Below are positions 35,479-45,565 of a DNA stretch of 64,000 nucleotides, one piece after another. Made by a program: the position numbers and the translations under genes. Numbering within the stretch: position 1 is the stretch's first letter; each line of letters starts with the position of its first letter. This stretch comes from Vicia villosa. Its lineage: Eukaryota; Streptophyta; Magnoliopsida; Fabales; Fabaceae. The DNA lies in assembly GCF_029867415.1 (NCBI RefSeq), contig NW_026706275.1:62001-126000 (forward strand), written 5' to 3'. The notes beneath the pieces were generated by a model. That model saw nothing but the letters and a program-made list of their open reading frames with translations. It was not told where the DNA came from and did not search any database.

Positions 35479-35916
35479 ATTGAAATTCCTCCTAATCTTA
35501 GAATAGATAAAGAAAAATAGATGCAAAAATGATGGAAGCAAAAACTTGACCTCAAACTTATCTAACTACTCTATAGCTCAGGAAGCTAATTTGTTTCTAT
35601 TAAAATTCCTCCTAATCTTAGAATCAACATCAAACCACCATGAAAAAGTAGAGGCTCTTAATCCTAGGTTAGCCAACTTATGTGCATATAATGAATCTTT
35701 TCCCTATAAATGAATATAGCCACAAAAAAAAATTAAAATTGTAATATTGAACAAACAGTGATCTCATCTATTCCTAATCTTTCAAGGAACAACATCAGAA
35801 TTTGTAAAAGCTGAAACACCTAAAACGAAATCACCACATTTTAAAATAGGGCAACAAGAACATACAAGTTATAACAAAATTTTAAAATTCAAACCTCTAC
35901 ATATATCTCTCCCATT
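35479..35916. other. Upstream flank of the aspartic protease
   Basis: Contains the second copy of the roughly 120-bp direct repeat (about 35500-35630). From about 35800 it is similar to 44600-44701, upstream of the protease pseudogene, with shared ACGAAATCACCACATTTT and CAACAAGAACATA. CTCTC at 35907-35911 is the intact form of the site that received Tat copy 2 in the paralog. Confidence 0.75.
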
Positions 35917-37212
35917 ATGATAATGAGTTCATGGTCTTTTCTTACCTTTATTTTATTTTCACTTTCTTGTTTGATTAGTTCTCTTTCCAATACATCAAAT
36001 AATGGTATTAGTGTTGAACTCATTCATCGTGACTCTCCAAAATCACCATTTTACCAACCTTCAGAAAACAACTACCAACGTATTACCAATGCCATGAAAC
36101 GTTCCATCAATCATGTCAAAGTTTTCTACAAAGGTTCCCTCACCAATTATCCTAGAACTACTGTAATCCCTGATAAAGGTGAGTATCTCATGATCTATTT
36201 TGTCGGTACACCGCCAATTAAGCTATATGGTATTGTTGATACAGGTAGTGACATAGTTTGGTTTCAATGTCAACCTTGTAAACAATGTTACAAACAAACC
36301 ACTAATATCTTTGATCCTTCAAACTCTTCAAGTTATAAAGACCTTCTTTGTTCATCTAAGCAATGTACATCTGTGGATTTTAGTTCTTGTAGTAAAAACA
36401 ATTATTGTGAATATACTATTAATTATGTTGATGGAACAGTATCAAAAGGAAATATTGGTGTAGAGACTCTTACATTGAATTCCACCACTGGCTCTTCTTT
36501 TTCATTTCCTAATTTCGTGATAGGATGTGGACATAATAATACAATGTCTTTTCAAGGTAGGAACTCTGGTGTAGTTGGGATTGGAGGTGGACCTATATCT
36601 CTTTTAACACAATTGACTTCATCAATTGGTGGAAAATTCTCTTATTGTTTGGGGCCATCAATGTCTAATTCAACGAGCAAACTTAATTTTGGAAATGCGG
36701 CTGTGGTTTCTGGTCCAGGGGTTGTCTCAACTACTTTAGTGAAGAAATCTCCACCAATTTTTTACTTTGTAAGTCTTAACGCATTCAGTGTTGGAAACAA
36801 AATAATAGGATTTTCTAAACCACAAGTTGAAGGGAACTTCATTATTGATTCAGGCACGACATTGACAACTTTACCATCCGATATTTATAAAAACGTGGAA
36901 TCAACTTTAGTAGCACTAGTTAAATTGAATCGTGTGAAGGATCCGAATAAAATTTTGAGCCTTTGTTATTCTGATAAATCAAATAAATATGTGTTTCCTA
37001 AAATTACGGCACATTTTAAGGGTGCAGATGTTTGGTTGAATTCTACTAGCACTTTTATTCCAGTTGCTAATGGGGTTGTTTGTTTGGCTTTTGCCCCATC
37101 TCAAGATGGTATTGGGGTCTTTGGAAACTTGGCTCAACAAAATTTATTGGTTGGTTATGACCTTCAACGAAATATTGTATCATTTAAACCTAGTCATTGT
37201 ACTAAATTGTAA
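35917..37212 (+). CDS. Intact CDR1/nepenthesin-type aspartic protease
   Basis: A single exon of 431 codons, the usual size for plant atypical A1 aspartic proteases. Residues 1-24 form a hydrophobic signal peptide, so the enzyme should be secreted. A propeptide follows, with the typical SVELIHRDSPKSPFY motif. The two catalytic motifs are DTGSD (Asp108) and DSGTT (Asp311). The cysteine-rich nepenthesin insert (CQPCKQCYKQ) and other cysteines are kept, and the flap region is around INYVDGT. The end FKPSHCTKL fits the family C-terminus. Arabidopsis CDR1, the closest design I recall, acts in disease-resistance signalling; the substrate here is unknown. A pseudogene paralog is at 54609. No stop or frameshift was seen. 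Confidence 0.93.
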   Translation: MIMSSWSFLTFILFSLSCLISSLSNTSNNGISVELIHRDSPKSPFYQPSENNYQRITNAMKRSINHVKVFYKGSLTNYPRTTVIPDKGEYLMIYFVGTPPIKLYGIVDTGSDIVWFQCQPCKQCYKQTTNIFDPSNSSSYKDLLCSSKQCTSVDFSSCSKNNYCEYTINYVDGTVSKGNIGVETLTLNSTTGSSFSFPNFVIGCGHNNTMSFQGRNSGVVGIGGGPISLLTQLTSSIGGKFSYCLGPSMSNSTSKLNFGNAAVVSGPGVVSTTLVKKSPPIFYFVSLNAFSVGNKIIGFSKPQVEGNFIIDSGTTLTTLPSDIYKNVESTLVALVKLNRVKDPNKILSLCYSDKSNKYVFPKITAHFKGADVWLNSTSTFIPVANGVVCLAFAPSQDGIGVFGNLAQQNLLVGYDLQRNIVSFKPSHCTKL

Positions 37213-37472
37213 AAAAATGTTATACTTTATTTACAAGTTAATCCTTAAATGCACAACAATAAAACTTTATTTTTTGTTTCTCCTTCTCTTATAATAAATT
37301 TAATTCACATTCCATTGATAATTTATTTTGGAAATAAAAATACAAACTAAATAAAATCCTTCTAGCAAGTTATATTAAAGTAAAAAAAAATTACCTTATA
37401 AGAACCAAATACTTTTTACCAACTCTCTATTAGATATAACATGCTAATACAATATTAAATTTTTTAAAAATA

Positions 37473-37556
<84 letters not shown>

Positions 37557-37563
37557 ATATATA
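37213..37563. repeat. Protease 3' flank ending in a long (TA)n tract
   Basis: Sequence to about 37475 is paralogous to 55875-56090 plus 58446-58470. A TA repeat covers about 37478-37563. AATAC at 37446-37450 occurs once and is the unoccupied form of the 56091-58445 insertion site. Confidence 0.8.
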
Positions 37564-38150
37564 ACGGTGTGTGTGTTTCGTGTCGACCAAAGGTCAAGGA
37601 CCCACTGCTTCATGCCGACTAAAGGCCCAATAACGTATGGTCCATTTATCCAACCTGCTCCATCAGATCTGAGGTATAAATACCTTCACAAAGGGTTTTC
37701 AGGTAGGCATGGCAACAAAACTCGTACCCACATGTACCCACCCGAACCCGCCCCAAAGTTGACGGGGAAAACCCACTTTGACTGGGTTTGAGTAATCCTT
37801 ACTCTCACTACCACTTTCTTGAATATTAAACTAAACCTCACTTACACAATCTATAAATACCCTCTCTTTGATCTATCGCATCAGAGAGTAACTACACCTA
37901 TTCAAGATCAATGTCTTTGGTTCAAGAAGCATCATGATCGCGACATTCGATCTACGGTGCTGCATCGTCATATTGCTCAGGAAACCTCACTCAACTACAA
38001 TCTCCGCAATCCTCTCCATTTATGGTTCCACACAAAAATACAAAGACACTTAAACAAGTATAATATGTATGTAGATAAACTTCCACACAAACAAAGAGAA
38101 GGAAGATCAGAAAAACAAATAACAAAAAAAAAAGCTAGTCCACGACACTA
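37564..38150. repeat. Duplicated non-coding segment after the protease
   Basis: Paralogous to about 58540-59045: shared GTCAAGGACC, CCATTTATCCAA, GAGGTATAAATACCTTCA-like and AATCTATAAATACCCT stretches. The two TATAAATA motifs resemble promoters, but no convincing ORF follows. About 90 bp (37703-37790) present here are absent from the second copy. Confidence 0.55.
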
Positions 38151-38399
38151 AGAACCATAATTAGTAAAACATCATCTTCTAAAGGAAACACAAAAGCACA
38201 ACTTCTTAGGAACTAGGCCAAAAAAATTTAGACCCTTATTAACTAAAGCAAAGAATATGGTTCTTAAGCTAGCTAGAAAACATACAAGAGTAAACCCATC
38301 ACCTAACAAGAAGATGATCTTATATTAAAAATCTCCTCATTTGTCTAAGTACCTGTAAATATATTGTCATTCTGAGATTTACATATAATGCTAAATCAT

Positions 38400-38845
38400 G
38401 GGGAGATCACCTCTAACCATAGTAAATCTGCCTAAAGAAATAAACATATAATAAAGTAGCGTAAAATCCCTTGATAAGGTATCATACAAACCAATCTACC
38501 TGAAAATTCTATACCACCGATTTGCAACCACATTACATGTGACAAATAATTGAGAGACAAACTTAAACGAATCACTACACAACCCACAGGAAAGGCCATC
38601 AGTCTTAAGAATTACCATAGGCTTAAACATATTCTATCTAGTAAATATTTATCATAGAAGAGTTTCCAAGAGAACATCATCATTTTAGAAGGGGAAGAAC
38701 TAAACTAAATTAAGGCAAGGATCTGCTCTAAAATATATGCACAAGAATTTCAACCGAGGTTCACCTCAATGAGGGTCATATAAGTTGATGCAATAGAATA
38801 GACATAATCTTTCCATAGGCACAATGCCAATATTCTCTCTCTACC

Positions 38846-38900
<55 letters not shown>

Positions 38901-39360
38901 AAATAGGGAGTAAATCCCTCAATATTCAACAATAGATCATCAACCAACTTCTCCTTATAGACCAAAAAAATATACATCATCCATTAAAAAACCCAAACCA
39001 TATATACCTCCACCCAGAAACCAACGTCACACACCTTCCCGTCTTGTTGGTTGGAGATAAGATAAACTTTGTGAAATTGACTCTAAGGGGAATTGACCCA
39101 ATCCACAAATCATCCTAAAAAGAGGTAAGCATACTAATCCTCACCTTTCGTCTTAGACTTTCTACAAACATATTAGAGAATGCATCAACTTTAGATCCTA
39201 GAAGAGAGGCCCTTCTCCAATGGGTATAAGAAGATTGGAGAGTAGAAATATTACCCCTTTAAAAGAAGAAACAACTTGGTCCATGTATTTAGAAGACAAA
39301 ATATGTGTCCATGGACTAGAATTATAATAAGGAATCTGAAATTCTAGCACTTACAATAGA
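38400..39360 (-). pseudogene. Decayed LINE ORF2 3' part (RT C-terminus and zinc-binding region)
   Basis: Minus-strand fragments match plant LINE C-terminal patterns: DLWIGSIPLRVNF (about 39100, the FWxDxWLG-type region) and a zf-RVT-like C-x2-C...F-QLFVTC-V...RWYRIF pattern at about 38500-38602. Stops and frameshifts are frequent. It continues upstream, beyond a nested solo LTR, at 42211-42480. A (CT)n tract lies in the middle (38835-38899). Confidence 0.65.
38835..38899 (+). repeat. (CT)n microsatellite
   Basis: Almost uninterrupted CT repeat of about 65 bp, embedded in the LINE remnant. Confidence 0.95.
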
Positions 39361-42210
39361 TGTCAAGACAGATGTCCTAACAACACACAATATCAAGATA
39401 GATGACAGAATGAAATTAAATGACAGAATGATAAATAATACAAGAATTGTTAACCTAGTTTAGTGCAAACACCTAATCTGGGGGCTAACAAGCCATGAAG
39501 GAAGTCCACTATCAACATTATTAGTTTAAAGCTAAACCCTATGTTTACAACTTCTTGTCTAATCATTACCCAGCGCTACTTCTTCCTAGAAGTCGATATC
39601 TAGACCTGAGAAATCGCCATCCCACTTCCAATCACCATGGTGATAAAACAGTCACACACCCCGTGACCAAGAGAACCCAAATAGAAATATTACACTTCCT
39701 AATATACAAAATACTTAGTTAAGAACCCTAGCAAAGAATAATACTTGATCTTGCTTAAAAGCTTTGATCAAGTACATCACTCAACTCTATTGCTTAAAAG
39801 CTTCAAGAGTGAGAACACACGTCCACCTCAATATATCAGAAGACACATTAGTGACACAAATAAACAAAAAACATGAAGAACTTTAAGAAATTCCAAAACA
39901 GCCACCCTTATTGCTCCCACGGTTTTCCTTACAAGAAATCTTGGTCAATGATCGCGACTTAGTATGTCTATAGATTCATGACTGCAAGTGTATAGTCATA
40001 TCACGTAGCTTTAAAGATTATCGAACCCAAAGGACAAAAAATCAATCTATCGTTTTATAATGTTACGGTGTAAATCTAAGGCTAATAATATTCGGTTGAC
40101 GAACAAATGGGAGCGAAGTAATTAAATAAGTCTAAAAATTGATTATAAGCAAACACCGGTATGTAATTTATCTAACTTCAGGGGTTCGGTAATTTATTGG
40201 CACTTGTTTCTAATGTCACAAAACTTCTTTCCGTGAAAATTATCGGTTTAAAATCTTTATATCACACTCTCGTGTTTATTGATTTCGACTATATAATTGG
40301 ACCTAGATGATCGCTCTTGCTGTGTCATTTAAAACTCCAAAAAATAATTTTTAAAAAAAAATAAAGTTCAATTAATTTTAAAGCACTCTCGCTGTATTCA
40401 AAATTAATGTTTCATTCTCACTGTCCAGTTAAAATCTCAAACTCTCGTTCTTATTAATTTTAACCTCTATACTGTCTTTTACTCTCGTAATAAAATAATT
40501 TTAATATTAATAACAAGAATCGAACCAGGAAAAGGAATTGATTGTCAAATAAATTATGTCAATTCGTTACCGAATCCCTTCAGTTTAATGTTACATTCCG
40601 GGGTTAATAAACTTAGCCAGACATGGTATTTATAACAGATTCAAAGCAATTAATAGCAGACGAAATTTCAGACATATTTTCAGATATAAAATTAAAATTT
40701 CAAAGCATTAAAAATATTTAAACCTGGAAATAAAATTGAAGCTTGAAATATACTTTGAGTATAAGATGCAAATCCTCCATAGACCGGTAGGTTTTTGCTT
40801 CTTTGTCTCTCGGAATACAAACCAATTACAGAGAAAAGGGAAATTTACGGAACAGTAAAAACCTAGACTAATTTTGAAAGTCTAAAAATAAGGCTAAAGG
40901 CACTTGATTTCCGGTGTAGAAATCAAATGCAAAAATGGTAAAATTGGAAAGAACAAAGGGAACTGGAAATTGCAGAAGAAAATAAGATGCTCTGAACTGC
41001 ATTACAAAAACTGGGTAAAAACTGCCGAACCTAAAATTGATGAATCAGCCCCTTTTTAAAATGTGAGGTTCGTATGAGGAGATCTAGGGGAAGTGGGAAT
41101 TGGTTTCCTAAAGAATAGCTGAAGAATAGTTCTTGCGGAAATTTTGGAGAGTAATCGTGGCTTTGAACATGTGGAACTTCCGTTGTTGAGTGAGAAAAAC
41201 CTGAAAATCAGGAAATAAGATTACGCTTGTGGCGGGGTCCACAAGCACGAGGGACAGACGTCCCTTTAATCTAACTGGTGGTGACGTGGCATTTAGGGGG
41301 CGAGGGGGGCCTTGTAGGAGAGATGGGCGCCCCCTACTTCATTTCTTTCTTCTTCTGATGCGCGTAAGTGGGCCTAAGGTGGGAACCCCTTGTAGGAAGG
41401 GTGGTTACCTTGCTTTATCTATATTTTTTCTTCTATTTGCTCATCAAATATTGGGCCTCCAATACGGGCTTTTGCATTTCTTCATCGAATAATTCTTCGA
41501 AGATACTTTATTTCTCTTCTTTTTAATCGAATCTGGGATAAATTAAATACCTAAAATAAAATGAAAATACCAGCATAATACTAACATAAAATAATATAAT
41601 TAAAGTAAAATAAAGACATAATTTATGTTAATCGAATCAAATATAAGATATAATTTTGTGTTATCAGTCAACTAGGTTTTCCAAGTTTCCTTTTTATAAA
41701 TACTTGCAGAACGGGCTTGGACTTCAATTTGAATCCAATCTTCTCTTTTTTGAAACAACTGCAAGATCTTTTTACAGATTAGGGACAAATAAAAATCAAA
41801 TCAAATCAAATCTTAGTTTTCCAATAGAAATCTCGAAGATTCTTTTTCTATAAACCGAGACTAATGTGACTAATCAACATTTTTCCTAATCATCCCTTGA
41901 TTTTAGTACATGTAATGATTATCTGAATATTCTAGATTCTCATATTTTTCAATCAAATATTTCAAGGTTTAAAAACAGTGTGAACTGTCAGAATGTTCTG
42001 GTGTAGAATGTCACAACATCTGGCACAATATCTGTCCACACACATAACACAAAAATAGTTATGATAGCAGAGCAGTATGTTACAACGTCTTGTTCAACAT
42101 CAGTTAAGAACCATGTTATAGAAAAATTATGCCAAAGCAAAAACCATGGAACTAACAAAATCCTATAACACCACTTACCTAGCAAAGAAATGTTAACTAA
42201 GAAGAGATCA
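39361..42210. mobile_element. SIRE-like copia solo LTR, split by another solo LTR
   Basis: Starts TGTCAAGACAGATGTCC and ends GAGATCA. TAGA flanks both sides (39357-39360, 42211-42214); a five-base ATAGA is possible only if the last A is shared. Removing the nested 1,718-bp insert and its duplication leaves about 1.13 kb, the size expected of SIRE-like LTRs. The repeated 'AGACAGATGTCC' type motif is one I associate with that group. It interrupts a LINE reading frame, which supports the borders. Confidence 0.6.
39949..41666. mobile_element. Solo LTR nested in the SIRE-like LTR
   Basis: A 1,718-bp insert, TGATCGCGAC...GTGTTATCA, flanked by GTCAA at 39944-39948 and 41667-41671. It contains the motif GACTGCAAGTGTATAGTC followed by AAAGATTATCGAACCC, which I recall as common in plant gypsy LTRs, perhaps Athila; the family is uncertain. 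There is no coding domain. An 87-codon frame near 41229 is not credible. Confidence 0.75.
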
Positions 42211-42480
42211 TAGACGCCGATGCCACCTTTTTACTTAGGCTTGCAGACATTCGACCATATAATCAAAGGAATATTAACATCTCTTTTATCCCCCCACCCA
42301 CCACAAAATTCTTCTATGAATTTTAATAATCCTCTTCCACACGTTAACTGATATTTTCATAAAAAAGAGAAGAAAATTTGGGGATAACATTAAGCATAAT
42401 ATTGAGAGAAATTACTCTCCCCCTAAACTAACATACCAATCACAATAGTTAAGAATACTCTTATAAAGGGGATAGTTAAA
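42211..42480 (-). pseudogene. Decayed LINE RT segment, upstream part of the interrupted LINE
   Basis: Minus-strand translation gives LSLGG, FFMKISVNVWKRI, HRRILWW and VCKPK-KGGIGV in order. These correspond to the plant LINE RT block ending in RRFLWGG and GGLGV. The reading resumes at 39360 after the LTR. Several stops are present. Confidence 0.7.
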
Positions 42481-42779
42481 GACTCTCATATTGTCTTAAG
42501 ATTGGGATTTTCACCCAACATGTGTGGTTCTATATGTCTTGTGGAGGTATTGTCTTTTAATATTTTGATTATGACAACTTAACATGAAAGGAAATATCAA
42601 AATTCTCATCCAATAAAAGAAGCAAACTCAAGTTCAAGTGTTAAAGTTCCAGTTGCAAGCGCTAGAAAAAGTTTAATCAATCAAAAGTAACTGAAGTTAA
42701 GTTCCATTTAAAAAGAACTAAAGTGTGAAATTATGAAATTGTGAAAGCTCGACTGATCTTGCATCTAGCATTTTATCTA

Positions 42780-43062
42780 CTCCTTTTGTTCCAAAATAAA
42801 TGTCACATTTGAAAAAAAAATTGTCCCAAAATACTTGTCACTTTACATTACCAATGCAACTTTATATTTCATCTTCCAATTGTACCCTCTAATAAATACT
42901 CTTAATTTATTGTTTTCTCACTTAATTTTAATGTTATTTCAAATATTCCAATAGTTAATCTGGATAATTTGGTAAAGTTGTCATTCTCTCTCTTTCATTT
43001 ATTATTATTTCTTAATATGTGTGAAGTTGACCATTGCGACAAATAATTTGAGACGGAGGGGG
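42780..43062. mobile_element. Stowaway-like MITE
   Basis: 283 bp with TA on each side (42778-42779, 43063-43064). The ends are inverted repeats: CTCCTTTTGTTCCAAAATAA at left and the complement of TTTGAGACGGAGGGGG at right, the typical Stowaway CTCCCTCCGTCCCA pattern. There is no coding capacity. Confidence 0.8.
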
Positions 43063-43064
43063 TA

Positions 43065-44585
43065 GTTTTTTATTATTTAATTTTAAATGAATTAAGAGTA
43101 GATATTGAGGTATTAATATAACTCCCACACAATCACGTATTATTTCAAACCTCTCATCTTTCTTATAAATTTTCTTAAAACCAATCATTGTTAAGAAGCT
43201 TTTGGATTAACTAGGAAGGAAAAATACATTGGTTTATCAATTAAACCTTTGTTCTAATTGGTTAAAAAACTATGTAATGCCTCCTACTTGATTAAGGAGG
43301 CGTGTAATTGATTAAGTGACTTAAAATTTCAAACTTTCCTTTTTCTGGCTTAAACTAATCGATTAAGACATGGATTTGATCAATTAAGCGATAAAAAGTC
43401 CATGGATTGTTGCCGATCTAAATGAGATTTTTTCCTATATGACAAAAGGTTTTCAACTTTTCAAAGCAAACTACTTTTCTTACTATAAAGTATCTCATAC
43501 CTTTCTATATCTAACTATTTTATCAAGTTAATTTTCACTAGAGTTTCCTTAGTTCCAAGAGAGTGAAAAGTTTCATCTGAGAGTTGAGTTGTACTAGTGA
43601 TATGCTATAATTTTTTATTCTATGGTGTATTTATCTTGGGTTCGTTTGGTAATTTATTTGAAGGTTCCAAGAAAAACGTAGAAAAAATTCTTGGTTAAGG
43701 TTATTAAGTTGAGCTTGTGTAGAAGATCTAGTTGTTTCTGGAAGGTTATTGAGTTGAGACAAGTGTGAACCAAGTAGATCAAATAAGTTACCTCAGCTAG
43801 GGTTTTATATGATCAAAGTCAAAAGTGTGATCAACATTGATTCTCAAAGGCTAAATTATCAAGACATGACCTATAATCTTAGGTCATATCATCTTCAAGC
43901 ATCATTCAATCTAAATTGATTAAGAATTCCCTAAAGATTGGTTGCTTATTTCTCAAGAAGTCAAGGTTCATGTGTTTATTTTCATGCCTTTATCATCAAG
44001 AAATCTCAATCTTTAGCCACATTGAATCAAGTTTAAATTAATAATATATCATGAAGAGTTCATATGTGCATCAATGTATCTTGGATTACAAGAAAAACTT
44101 AAAAGATTCCAGTTTGATCAAGGAAGTTTGACCTAAAAGTCAATATTTTCAAGGCTAAGTTCAAAGTATCACAACTTGCTCATGGTTAAACATTTTTTAG
44201 TGCTTCTTTTTTAAAATGACTCTCTTTAACATCCTCTACAACTACTCTTCACAAGACAAGAGCTGATTATGCTTGGAGAATAATCAAAGATCGAGATACA
44301 TTATAGGTCATTTTGCGGATTCAAGTGAATTTTTCCTAACTTCCCAAGATCATAACTCATTCAATATTCAACTTTTTTTAGTGCTTATTTTTGTACAATT
44401 TCATTCATGATGTCCTCTACAAGTTTGATTCAAGGATCAAAGGCTAAAAGTGATTGGAAGACCATGAAAGATTTGAAAACATTATAGGTCATTTTGGGGC
44501 ATTTTGTATTTAGAAAAACCCTGAGTTTTAAGCATTGCTTTTGTACCAATCTTTCTAGGCACATTGTACTCTTTTCCATGAAGGG
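43065..44585. other. Non-coding DNA
   Basis: AT-rich, with no gene or clear mobile element end found. Two related stretches near 44270-44330 and 44430-44510 both contain ACATTATAGGTCATTTTG. From about 44600 to 44701 the sequence is the duplicated flank of the protease pseudogene. Confidence 0.5.
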
Positions 44586-44701
44586 AGTACACTTTAAAAG
44601 CTAAAACAACTAAAACGAAATCACCACATTTTATAATAGAGCAACAAGAACATATAAGTTATAAGAAATTTTTAAAGTTCAAACCTTTCCATACATCTCT
44701 C

Positions 44702-45498
44702 TGTTACCCTAGGATTTCGACTTACCAATAAATGGGCAACTGGGGCTCAAAATTGGTAATTGGGCCTCAATTTGGTAAAAAGGCCCTAAATTGGTAATTG
44801 GGCCTCAATTAAATAATTACATTGCCATTTGGGTCGAAGGGGTTCGACTAAGTAATGCTTAGTAGTCGAAGCTGTTCGACTAGAAAGATTATCAGAGACT
44901 TCAGCGTTCGATCAGAAGTATGCGAAGACTTAAGAATTTTGCTGCAGAAACTGAAGTGGAAGTCGAGAGGTATTAGAAGTTGAGAGGCAGTTTCAAGCAG
45001 TTTTCTGGCAGTTCTTACAGGACGCGTGGAGGTCTCACAATTGAAGATCTTGCATGTCGAAGACACGTGTTGACTGATAACCAGTCGACCGTTAGTAGTA
45101 GTTATTTTATTTTTACTATTTAAGCAAGTTCCATAGGAATAGTTAAGGGTCCGCATTTTCTACAAAACACAAGTAAACTCAAATCTCTGTGCAATAATGA
45201 GTAACGAGTACAACCTTGGAATGTATGTATGCGTACCAGTTTAATTAATGCAATCATTTTACGTTATATTTCGTCTTTCAGTTCACATTTACTGCCTTTT
45301 TTATTGCTTTGATTTACTTTAAAGCCTTTAATTTCAGTGTTTTACTTTTACTTTAAAGTCACCGTTGCATTCAATACAAACCAGATACACATAATATAAC
45401 AAAATAAAGCAATTAGTCCTGGAGTATTCTAGTTGATTCCGCAAAAGTAACCTTTAAAAAGGAAACTAGCGCTTGTTTACCATTTTTCTGGGTAAACA
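44702..45498 (+). repeat. 5' LTR of Tat copy 2
   Basis: 797 bp, TGTTACCC...GGGTAAACA. ACACGTGT at 45063-45070, a GACTG...CAGTC inverted motif at 45072-45086 and a TATA-like ACTATTTAAGC at 45116-45126 suggest the promoter region of the element. The sense transcript should start shortly after. Confidence 0.95.
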
Positions 45499-45501
45499 AA
45501 T

Positions 45502-45519
45502 TGGCACGCCCAGTGGGAC
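45502..45519 (+). other. Primer-binding site of Tat copy 2
   Basis: TGGCACGCCCAGTGGGAC, three bases after the LTR, identical to copy 1. Confidence 0.75.
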
Positions 45520-45565
45520 TCGTCAATTGCTGTTTGTTTTATATTTGTTAGTATAATAGTTATGT

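Noticed and set aside
37567..37791. 74-codon frame after the TA repeat
   Set aside because: The paralogous copy does not conserve the frame and an extra 90 bp interrupts it; treated as non-coding.
41229..41492. 87-codon frame
   Set aside because: Lies inside a solo LTR and shows no recognisable domain.
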